The notes beneath the pieces are model-generated. The model made no database searches, was not told where the DNA came from, and saw nothing but the letters and a program-made list of their open reading frames with translations. A program made the translations under genes and the position numbers. Shown one piece after another: positions 47,443 through 59,400 of a DNA stretch of 64,000 nt; within the stretch, counting starts at the first letter, position 1, and every line of letters begins with the position of its first letter. Source of the DNA: Coturnix japonica (Eukaryota > Chordata > Aves > Galliformes > Phasianidae); the NCBI RefSeq assembly GCF_001577835.2, contig NC_029541.1:3653141-3717140 (forward strand), given 5' to 3'.

Positions 47443-50400
47443 GTGAGTGAGCGGGGCGGGGCCGGGAGGGCGGTAGGCCGAGGGTGAGGCCTAGAGGGTG
47501 AGGCCTAACGGGGCTGTGGGCAGCACTGTGCTGTGGGGTGAAGGAGGCTGAGATCAGCGGGACCCTCAGTGCTGGGGGGTGGGGGTGGGGGGTGCTGTGA
47601 TGGGTGCTGGGTGCTGGGCTGGGTGCTGAGTGATGGGTGCTGGGTGCTGTGCTGGGTGCTGGGTTCTGGGTTCTGGGTGCTGTGCTGGGTGCTGTGCTGG
47701 GTTCTGGGTGCTGGGTTCTGGGTGCTGTGCTGAGTGATGTGCTGGGTGCTGGGTGCTGTGCTCAGTGCTGGGTGCTGTGCTCGGTGCTGGGTGCTGTGCT
47801 CGGTGCTGGGTGCTGTGCTCGGTGCTGGGTGCTGTGCTCGGTGCTGGGTGCTGTGCTCGGTGGGGTGCCTGTGCTCATTGGTGGTGGCTGTGCTATTGCT
47901 GGGCTGCTGTGCGGCTCATTGCTGGGGCTGTGCTCATTGCTGGGTGCTGTGGCTCGGTGTGGGTTGCTGTGCTCGGTGCTGGGTGCTGTGGCTCGGTGCA
48001 TTAGGTGCTGTGCTCATTGCTGGGTGCTGTGCTCAGTGCTGGGTGCTGTGCTCAGTGCTGGGTGCTGTGCTGGGCTCTGCCGGCACTGAGCAGCATTATG
48101 CAATCCCACATCTGCTGCAAACAACAGCTCAGTGCGTTCTCTGTTGTGGCTTTCAGGATTTTGGCACGTGGAGGGAGTTGTGGGGGGGGGGGAATTCTTC
48201 TTTCATTCTGACAGCTGTAATGGTGCTGAATCGCAGCGAGCTGTGATGCTTCAAAGCTGTGTAATGTTAATCAAAGCATGTTTCTTTCTCACATCACAAA
48301 GTCCCAGATGTGTTTTCCCCCCCCACTGCTGCCATTTCACCCATATCCGAGGACTGAGGTGCCCCCTTTCTCATAACTAACAAACTGCTTGCAGTGATGC
48401 TGGCACTTTGCTTTGGTTGCCAGCAAAGCACCTTTGGAGCACATTGTCTTTCACAGGCAGCTGTGAAAGAGGAGTTGGATGCCTCACAAACGTGGTTTAC
48501 AGCTTTTCGGTTGCATGAAGTACACGGTTTTTCTTATTTCCTGCACCCAGAATAACCTTTCTCTCTGTTCTCCAGGGATTTAAGCCATAATCACATCTTG
48601 TCATCCAACTGGAGCATGGATTTATCTGCTCACACGCTGCAAGAAGTGTAAGTGTTGTTCACAATTATGAACCCACTGCCTTATTGCAATCAGTGCTGCA
48701 TACCGAGATAACTGGTCTGACTTGCAGAAATATTCAATAGCAGTTAATTTAACACGGATGCTTTTGCTGGCAGCGTGTTTTATGTAAAACTGATCTCGTA
48801 AGAAGAGAACTTTCTCATCATGTGGTGAAAGCTGTGAAGTTCTCGGCATTATTGGTCTGCTTTGTCAGCTGTTGTTTCTGAGATGAAATGGTTAAACGTT
48901 TGGCGATAGGCTCTGTGTGTGTGGGAGGGGTTTTACTCCTCTTGGAAGCATCAGTAAAGACTTTGTTTTTTTTTGCTTTAAGGAAAATGAATTACAACGA
49001 GCTGAGCGAAATTCCATATTTTGGAGACACGACTTCTAATATCACCCTGCTCTCAGTGTAAGTCGCAGCTCCGCTGCTTTTTGCTTGTCTGGCAAGTGGG
49101 AGAATTGGAGCAGTGCTTTGGGGAATGGTGAGCACTCTTTAAAGGGGTACAGATCAGGGAGACAGTCACGTCACCCTGAATTACCAATGGAGATACAGCA
49201 GGCAGCATTGAAGGGGAGGGGTTGGACCTTAGATTTGCACTTCTCACAAGGAATGGCTTGATTGCAGATCCAGAATGTGGATCTGTTCATACGTCAGGAC
49301 AGCAAATAACTCATCTCTTGCTGGTGTTTTTCAGGGTGCACAATGCCATTCCAGAAATAAACGCTGAGCAGCTCCAAGTTTACCTTGCATTGGAAAATCT
49401 GGATCTGAGTTCCAATCTTATCTCAGAAATTAAAGCTGCTTCTTTTCCACGGATGCAACTGAAGTACCTGTAAGTATGTGCTCTGTTGTGTCTGGGGTTC
49501 CTGGCAGTGGTGTTGAACATTTGTGTTTTAATATGGGGTTTGACTTGGCAGGAACAAACGTGCCTGAAATAAAATGCTTTTCATAGCAGTTTGTCTTGCT
49601 TTTTCTCAGATAGTATAGAAAACAGTGCAGTCAGAGTGCTGGTATATTAACCAGCAGGGATGTGGAATCATTTCAGCTCATTTTATGCAGATCCTTGTTG
49701 GCATTGTCTTAACCATAACTAACTGAAGTGTGGGCCTTTGGTTTTGTTCATAGAGTTCTTCTTGTTCTAAAGGGTTTCTTTTCCTTCTTTCTCCCTTAGG
49801 AATCTGAGTAACAACAGAATCGCCACCCTAGAAGCAGGCTGTCTCGATAACTTATCCAGCTCTCTCATAGTGCTGAAGCTGAACAGAAATAGGATTAGTG
49901 TGATTCCACCAAAGATCTTCAAATTGCCTCACGTTCAGTTTCTGTAAGTCGTAGTCTTGAAAGCTCACAAAGATGCTGTGTGTGTTTGTGTTGTTCGTGG
50001 TGTTCCTGATGATCAGTTATGTTTTAATATTCTGCTGTCCTCTTTCTATAAGGGAACTGAAAAGGAACCGGATTAAAATTGTGGAAAGTCTTACATTCCA
50101 AGGCCTGGAGTCCCTAAAATCCTTAAAAATGCAGCGTAATGGGATTAGCAGGCTCATGGATGGAGCATTCTTTGGCCTCAGTAGTATAGAAGAATTGTGA
50201 GTACATTCAGTGCTGGAATTTCTCTTCGGGACTTCTGAGGTTTGTGGGGTGGGGGGCAGAATCATGTCTTGTTTGGCTTCCCTTCCACCAGGGCTGTGCT
50301 GAAACAGCAATGAGCATCGCAGGATATGAGTTTATAGATCTGCATTTTCCCATTGTGTTGCTGTATCTGGTTACTCCAGAGGTGGAAGGATGCTGCCTCT

Positions 50401-53400
50401 CTATGGCACACAGTGTTAGCAAGAGTGTTTTTTAAAGTCATCTTTTAGAACAGAGTGTAATTTGAGTTTTGCTGGATTGCTGTTGCCTCTGCTGTTATGG
50501 TCATTTTCATGTATCCTTTTGTTCATTCTTGGTTTCTATTAAATGAATATAATCTTATATTTCAGGTTCTATAAGGCTTAGTGTTAGTAAATCATTGTGA
50601 GATCTGCTAGGTAAACTTTTGGAAATAAATATTTCATTGATTATCTGTTTGGCAAACGTTTTCCTTTTTGTTTTCCTTAGAGAACTGGAACATAATAACT
50701 TAACAGAAGTAAACAAGGGCTGGCTGTATGGTCTGCGGACACTGCAACAACTCTTCGTTAGCCAGAATGCCATTAACAAGATCAGCCCAGATGCGTGGGA
50801 GTTCTGCCAAAGACTTGCTGAGCTGTAAGCCCTGGGCTGCTTTTCAGTGGGGATTTTGTAATGTTGCAAATAACATATTGGGTAGCACAAATACTGTGAA
50901 TTGCTGAAGGAAGTACTTGACTTCCTTGCTAAGCCTGTGTATTTTAGTTAATTTTTTTTTAATAAGTCTTCTGTTAGAAATTAATCAGGATTTAGTACTT
51001 AATTGTTGGATGGTGTCATCACAATAAACCCCCTCCACGTGCCTCTGAAGTGCTCGTTCAATGTTTACAGAGACCTGTCATACAACCAGCTAACTCGCCT
51101 CAGGGAATCTGCCTTCGTGGGACTTGGTTTGCTGGAGAAACTGAACCTGGGAGACAATCGCATCAGTCACATTGCTGATGGTGTCTTCAGAGGTCTGACA
51201 AACCTTCGAACCTTGTGAGTACAGAACGCTTCTAGTAACAGTCTCGTTTTAATGCAGCAAAACTTTTTGGAAGTGAAGATGATGAGCGTTGCTCTCAGCA
51301 AGTCTGAAGTCGGTGTTTTGCTGTTCTTGTACGCTGTCCTGCCTTCGGATATGACAGGGCTGATCATCATTTGGTCTTCTGAGATAACAGAACCTTGGCA
51401 TAGCTAACAAACCAACCACTTAATTTTAGTGGTGGTAACAAGCAGTGACTTGATGACCTTGAGTTCTCTGTTGCACATCATACCAGGTGTGAGGAGGTGT
51501 GGAAATGCCAGCCTGGACCTCTTTATTCCAGGTGTTGTTCTTAGGGTTGGAACCTGCTGGATGCGTGCAGGAGTCTCAGAGCATCATGTAGGAGAGGTAT
51601 AGGGTTACTTCTTTCCATCAGAGGCACAGCTCTGCTTTTGCCAGTGCCTTTGTTACCAGCTGGAGCTGTTGAGCACTGCTGACAGGACCCAAGTATTAAT
51701 TAACAAATACCCAAAAACCTTAAGTTGATTCAAACGTTTATGATCATCCTAAGCAAAGATAGTTGAGAAGGGACTGAAAGTTTATAACCCCTCTGTCAGT
51801 TCATTAAATAAATGCTTAAATAAGCAAACTTATCAGAGAAATTTATGTAAGCAGTCATATTCTGTTAACCTTCATGCAACCTTTTAATGAAATAATTAGA
51901 AGTAATTTCTTAGATTTAGAATAGCATGAAAAAAGAACAAGAGCAGATTAATTAGTTGGTTTCCCGGGCTCCTCAGGGGCGAGGAACAGCTGAAAGAGTG
52001 CAGGCTGCTTCAGGCTGGAATTTACAGGACAGCAGCTCCAAGCATTCGTGCCCAACCAAGCAGAAGGAGCAAACTCCTCCACTTACACAATGAGGGGCTT
52101 TTCTTTTGGGCAGCTCACTCATTTTACTGGGCAGTTGAAGTAGTGGAGTGTGAAAATACTTCAAACAAGAGATACTGTGCAGCTCTCAGATTGCTTCCAT
52201 TGTTGCTTGTATATGATTTGTTTCAGTGTTAAGACTGGCATAAGTGCTTGTATGTTCAGCCCCTGCCACTGTTCTGCACGGTCGCTTCAGTGACCAAGAA
52301 CAAACTCAGATCTGTATGTAAAACTCAAGGTAATAAGAGCACAGTAAAATTAAAGGTGTATTGAAGAACAGCACTGAAGTTTGAGAATTTAGAACTTCAA
52401 AACATTAATTACTTCTTAATACTCTAACTTGGCGTTGATGCCATTCTGGCACTTATAATATAAAATTCTGAAGCAGACCTGGAGAGAATTCAAGGAAATA
52501 GTTCAAATCATAAGAATTAGCAACTTGAGAATGCCTTGTTTGGCATGTTACTCATCTAGTCATTTTTCTCATTAGATCGTATCTGTATCCAGTACATTAA
52601 ACTGAACACATTCCGAAGAGGAAAATGCCTTAATGTCAGCAAGTGCTGAGGCTGTATTGAAGTCCCTGGGGTACATGAATTGTGAAATCACAAGTTCTCT
52701 TTTGTTTCGGTCCTAAACTTTAAAGAAACTATTGCAGAAATGACTCCTGCAAGGTGCTAAGGACGAGGCCTCTGTTCAAAGTGAGAAAGTGTGAAACCTC
52801 TGACAACATCCTGGAGTCTGACCCTGGTCTCTTCCAGGACGTTAACCTACACATTTACAGCCTCACCCAGGGGAATGTAGGCACTGCCTTTTCCACCCTT
52901 AGCACAAGGAAAGTAGTGTTACACACACAATTGGAAGCATAGTTAGCTTTCTGTGTCATGACTTCTTTGGAAGGTCCATCTTGCTGAGGCATGTAATGAT
53001 ACCTAGTGAGGTGCACTGTAGACTTTTTCATCTGTTTATCTTCCTTTAAACACATCTGTCTGCAAATTCTTCAGTGCATGGTGGTTTTAAGGCACAAAAC
53101 CTTGGCTTTATCAGTAGAAACTCTTTGCTCAGTCCATGCCGTTCTGGCTGAAAATAGTGAATTTATTTCACCTTCTCTTTAAAAAGCATTTAATCCTTCC
53201 AGGACTTTACTGCTCTCTTGCTTCTACTGCTTAGACCGCACTGTTCAGTGTGAAGGGCAGAAGAGCTGTGCAGAGATCAAACAGAAATCCCATTAGCTTG
53301 TAACAAGATTTGTGAGCAGAATATCAACTTCAGGCTGGAAATCTACTACTTTGTGCCTGGCAACCTTGCTCCATAACCTGCATGTAATCTCCTGATATGC

Positions 53401-56400
53401 TAATGCTGCTATAAGCCTGTTACTGAGGGAGGTTGATGCTGCAAGTGTGTTGGTTAACTCACTTGCATGAACCAACTTGCTGCAGGAGCCTCTCCCAGCT
53501 CCTGGTAAATAGTCCATCACGTGAGTGCTGCTCGTCAGGCTGGGTCTTTCCTTAAATACCACATCAAGAAATCATACTTCAGAATTCATCTGTGGTTCTG
53601 TATGAGGCATTGATCTTTGACACATCTATTTTTCCTCTCATCTCTGATTTGAGTGTTCTTCATCTTACAAACATAGTTCTATAAAAGTTCTGAGACCTTC
53701 CAGGTGACGCTGTCCCATAGAACCATAGAATACCTCAGGCTGGAAGGGACCCCTGAGAATCATCATGTCTGACTCCAGGCTCCACACAGGGCTGCCTAAA
53801 AATTTAAACATGTGTCTTAAGAGCGTTTTCCAAACGCTTCTTGACCTCAGCAGGATTGGTGCTGTGACCACTTTCCTGGGGAGCCTGTTCCAGTGCCTGA
53901 CCCAGAACACCTTTCCCAGGCACATATAACAGTAAGTTTTCTTCCATAGCTAAGCACTAGCAGTGGTCATGATGATGTTGCAAGGTTTGTAAGATGGCTT
54001 TTCTGCTCCTGCAGGGACTTGGGGAACAATGAGATCTCCTGGGCCATAGAAGATGCAAACGAAGCATTTGTGGGACTCAGCAGGCTGGATAAACTGTACG
54101 TATTACAAGAACATCAGAGTGACAGTGCTTCAGAAGCAGACAAAAGAAGGGAAATGCAAAATACAGAGTAATTGTGAATGGCATGAGACGGCATAATAGT
54201 GCAGTCTCAGAAGCTATTGTGGTTGTGGCAGATTGGTATTAGGAGCTTCTTGTTCCCTCCCAAGAACTGTTCTGTTTTACTGGTTTAATTTTCTTCAGGC
54301 CCATCTCAAAGATAGAAAAATGGTATCCTTAAGAAAGTTAGTTGAGCCTTAAATGACTGAATGCTATTTTTTGAGCTTAAACTCTTCTAGAAAACCTTTG
54401 TTAAACATCACAGGGAGCCTCTTTGAGGTCTTATTTATGAGCTCACCTTGAGATTGACTGCTTTCTGGGCTTGGTACTTGTGTTGCAGAGTCTTGCAAGG
54501 AAATCAGATTAAATCAATTACGAAGAAAGCGTTCTCTGGTCTTGAAGGACTTGAGCATCTGTAAGTACTTTGCTCTGTAGAACTCCTGGTTGTTTATTGC
54601 TTTCAATCTTGTGTTCTCTCTCAAATTTCCAGTAATTTAAGTGAAGGTAACATGTGAAGTCATTCCTACCCATTGTTGTTCTTTGCAGAGATTTAAGCAA
54701 CAACGCAGTGATGTCCATCCAAGAAAATGCGTTTGCCCAGGCTCAACTAAAGGAGCTGTAAGTTCATGACAGTTCTTTACAGTTCTTACAGTTCTTACTT
54801 TTGTAAAGAACCCATCAGCAGCTTATCAGAACATACATTTTGTCATCTCCATTTCAGGCTAGGGAAAGACCTTAAAATTCACAGCTAGACAGAAGATTTT
54901 AGATGCTGAGTAGATGCTTAAGCTGCTGTAGAGCCTGTTGTTGTCTTCAGACATGTGAAGTATGGTAACATGAAGTGACCTTCACACCCAAGACTAATCC
55001 CAGTGTAACACAGTTGTCTCTATGAGATAAAGTCTCTGAATATCATATAATCTGTTTTGAAACTGTTATCTGGTTAGCGTTGGCCATATGGACTGTTAGT
55101 CTGCAAGGTCTGCTAGTCTGAGGAAGGTGAGGGGAAGCACGTTTACATGTGAGCATAAAGGAATGTTGTAAATCTTGCAATTTCTAGAAGCATATATAGT
55201 GTGTGAGATGCACGACCTTTAATCACACTTGCATTTTGCCTTGTTTCTGCAGGATTTTGAACACTAGCAGCTTGCTCTGTGATTGCCAGCTGAAGTGGCT
55301 GCCACAGTGGCTCACTGACAGTCACTTACAGCAGGCTGTGAACGTCAGCTGTGCTCACCCTGAGTGGTTAGCAGGGCAAAGCCTGTTCAGTGTGGACCCC
55401 GATGACTTCATCTGCGGTTTGTATTTTTAATCACTTTTGGCATCAAAACGTAGTAACACAGATCTGTGCAGGTATCTTTCTGCAACTAGACTGCAGCACT
55501 GCTGGAGGTGCTTGGTCTGTGTAATTCTATGAGACTGCTTTGTTTTTCATCTAGGTTACTGTTTAAAAGCTGTTTATTTCCATTTCTCTTATGTGTGAAT
55601 GCCTTTTGCTTTAGAAGAGGTATTTGGCTCTTGTTTGCTCATTTCCATACCAGCAAGGCTAGGATCGTTAATGCTCTGACATCTTTTCTGATGCTCAGAA
55701 TCTGTAACATTTATCTGGTCTCTGTGCTGCCACAGTTTCAGACATAAGCTTGTTTATTTCTGTAACCAAACTGTGAAATGGAAAACTGAGAGACTGCCCA
55801 CGGTAATGTGTGAAGTCTGCAGCAGTGCTGGAAGTAGTCTGCTATTCTGTTATCCAAAGGAGTAGTCTAACAAGTGTTGCTTTTGCATACATAATTGCTT
55901 TTAATTGTTTTGGTGGTAAAGGATGCAATAATCACCATGTAGGCACAAACATCTGCTTCTCCATTCTGACATTACCAACACTGAGCACTGTGTGCCTGTG
56001 AGGATGTCTGTGCTGTAATAAGAGGTGTCAAAATAACTGTTCAAATGAGACAGTGTAAACTTCTTGCAGTGCTTTGTGTTTGTATTAAAGGCTTTTCAGG
56101 ATATTTAAACTACCTGGAAATAAATCTGCTCCTCGTGAACTAACCCAGCTCTTAGCTGAGCATGTAATCTAAATAGGGCGAGTTCCAGAAGGTTGTAGAA
56201 AGAAAAGGGCTCTGCTCAGGAGCGTGATTCTGCACGGATTGTTCTCAGTTCTTCTGCACTCCTACATGTGATTCTAATCCTCTTCCACAGCTTGATTTCC
56301 AAATAAAAACAGTTAAATACCTGCCTCTCAAGCAGGACGTCTGTTCCTGCAGCTTTCATTCTGCTTACTCAGTCTTTTGGGAGAGTTTTCTTGCAATATT

Positions 56401-59400
56401 AATTACATGTGTAAGAGGAAAGTAGCTAATCTTGCTGCTTTTATTTTCAGATAACTTCCCTAAACCACAGATACGAGTACATCCTGAGACCACGATCGCT
56501 CTGCGTGGCATGAATGTGACTCTGACCTGCACTGCTGTGAGCAGCAGTGATTCACCCATGTCCACTGCCTGGCGTAAGGACAGCGAAGTGCTGTATGATG
56601 CTGAGGTTGAGAATTTTGCCAGGTATCAGCAGCAGAGTGGTGAGGTAGTTGAGTACACCACTGTCCTGCACCTTTTCAATGTGAATTTCACCGATGAAGG
56701 AAAATATCAGTGCATTGTCACCAATCACTTTGGCTCCAACTATTCCGACAAAGCCAAGCTGACTGTTAATGGTAAGTGATAATGGTGATGTAGGAGAGAC
56801 ATCTTAGGTTAAAAGTGGAACAAGTCTGATTCTGACACTTCCTTTTTTATTTGTAAGATCTATTAGGATTCCTTAGTTCCCAATTAGAGCAGGTCCAAAG
56901 TAGCTGTGCCGTGATGCCTTGCAGGAATTTAGATATATCAAATACCTTTTAATAAAGCAGGAAAGAAGTAATGTTGTTAGTAGAAGGCTTTCTGTTCACT
57001 TTTGAAAAGGAGCAGGTATGAAAGCGTGGGAGATCATAGCTCAATTAGTTGTTGATCTGTCTGAGTGGAAATAGAAGTCTCTTAACTAAAAGCTCCCTCT
57101 GCTGTCCCTTCATTAACTGGGCACCCTCCCTTAGCTAGAGAAGATTCAATAGTAAAAAAAAAATAGCTTGTGGTATTCCCTCTGGCACTGAAAATAGTGA
57201 AGCTTTAATGTCTCTCTTGATCCAGAGCTGCCTTCCTTCCTGAAAACCCCCATGGATCTTACAATCCGCACTGGTGCTATGGCCCGACTGGAGTGTGCTG
57301 CTGAGGGCCACCCCACTCCTCAGATCTCCTGGCAGAAAGATGGAGGCACAGATTTCCCTGCTGCACGAGAGAGGAGGATGCACGTCATGCCTGAGGATGA
57401 TGTGTTCTTTATTGCAAACGTGAAAATAGAAGACATGGGCATCTATAGCTGTATGGCACAAAACGCTGCCGGTGGTTTGTCAGCAAATGCTACACTGACT
57501 GTATTGGGTAAGAGACATGCTCATTTCTGCTGGCATGGATCATTTAATTTAACTTGTATAGCTTAGTAGCTGGTTTAACTCCTGCAGAAAGAGGTTAAAA
57601 TATGAAGAAAATAGTTTCTTCTACCTCTGGCTGTAGTTGGTATTCTATAATAAGGAAAAAGAAGGCTGGTTTTTGCCCCTATGGCTGCACCACAAACAGC
57701 CCTGTCCACCAAACCTGAAATTTAAACGTGCTGCCTCTGGAACAACATCTCAAACTGCTCAGCAGGGGTTGGGGGTGTTTGGATGCTGAATCCTGTGCTT
57801 CATTGCTCTAGTTTGCATTCAGGTTGTAAGGCTAGATTTCTATATTGTGGCATACACAGTGGGGTTGCACTGTGAAGTTATCTTACAGTTGTTCTGTTTG
57901 TTTTCTCCACTGCCACAGAAACTCCTTCCTTTATTAGGCCCTTGGAGGACAGAACAGTAACCAGAGGTGAAACTGCTGTCCTGCAATGCATAGCTGGTGG
58001 CAGCCCTGCCCCTCGCCTCAATTGGACTAAAGATGATGGACCTTTGGCAGTCACAGAGCGGCATTTTTTTGCTGCAGCCAATCAGCTCCTCATCATCGTG
58101 GATGCTGGGCTGGAGGATGCTGGAAAATACACGTGCATTATGTCCAACACGCTGGGCACTGAGCGTGGGCACATTTACCTAAATGTGCTGGCTTCCCCCA
58201 ACTGCGATTCTTCCCAGAGTGGCATTGTCCATGAGGAGGATGGTTGGACAACAGTAGGAGTTGTGATTATTGTCGTGGTTTGCTGCGTTGTGGGGACTTC
58301 CCTGGTATGGGTTATTGTGATCTACCACATGAGGAGGAAGAGTGAGGATTACAGCATCACTAACACAGGTAGGATACCACAATGATGTGCTTCAGTCACG
58401 TTTTTAGTCCAAAACACAATTTCTGGTTGAATAGGATGAAAGGTTCTCAGATTTCCTTTTCAGTCCCTTAAGGGATTTGCTCAGATTCACCTTTCAGGTG
58501 AAGAGGCGAGTGTAGATTGATTGATTGATGAGATGTCAGCAGTGTATTTTATTTCTTACCCACTGAATTTGTTATACGTTGAGGGAAAGTGCAAAAAGTT
58601 TGGAAATGAATCCTTGAATTAAGTTACAGATGTCTTTAGGACCTGAAATAGTGTGTGTGAATATCTGTTGGGGCCCCATTCATTTTGAACCAGCTGTGTG
58701 GGTTTTTCATCAACGAGTTAAAGATAACAGTATGTATATGTTTTGGTAACGTGGGGACTGAGCTCTTAACATTATCAGTGTCGATTCTGCCTTGCAGAGG
58801 AGATGAACCTACCTGCTGACATTCCCAGTTATTTATCCTCCCAAGGAACGCTGTCAGAGCCTCAGGAAGGATACAGTAACTCAGAGGCAGGAAGCCATCA
58901 GCAGCTCATGCCTCCAGCCAGTAGCTACGTGCACAAAGGCACAGATGGTAAGCAATGTCCTCACGTGTACTGCTTGCATTCAGCAGGATGCCACTGCACC
59001 CTCTAGTCCTCGTGGCTGGCAGCAGTGTTGCACAATGTAGGGCAGTGCCGCATGTTAACATCAAAGGTGACTTTCCTCAGAGAAGAATTGAGGTTGGTCA
59101 TAAAGCATCCGTTGAATGTTTTGAGTTTGAAGAAGTTTTTCTTCTAGTATTTACATTCTGTGATCAAAGCTGCTGCACTCTTTGCAGGTAGTGCAATCTT
59201 TGGTCCAATAATAACTGGGTTCACATCTGCTCTGAGTGCTTTTGCATATAGATGTCGTGACTGCCATCCTTCACTACCCAGAGTAGTGCAGTTGCCTCCA
59301 AAGGCTTCTTGATTCAGGGTTTGTGATCTGCCCAGCAAGGCTGCATTGCCATTAGAGAGCTCAGTTCAATATCGAGTGGAGTTTTGTGCTGCTCCTTTTC

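Larger units (their letters stand above)
47088..47470 (+). promoter_or_regulatory. LRIG2: LRIG2 CpG-island promoter
   Basis: A short CpG-dense island covering the presumed start region, exon 1 and the start of intron 1. No TATA box. A CRE-type half site TGACGT lies at 47,175-47,180 and a CTCF-type motif at its upstream edge. The transcription start is not visible; about 47,110-47,190 is likely. Confidence 0.75.
48648..51070 (+). other. LRIG2: LRIG2 introns 2-7
   Basis: Short GT-AG introns: 48,648-48,982, 49,058-49,334, 49,470-49,799, 49,944-50,052, 50,197-50,680 and 50,825-51,070. AT-richer than the left half of the window. I see no repeats or RNA genes in them. Confidence 0.85.

Noticed and set aside
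47637-48246. Long Leu/Gly/Cys-rich frames in LRIG2 intron 1
   Set aside because: Produced by the 19-bp minisatellite, which is open in all three plus frames.
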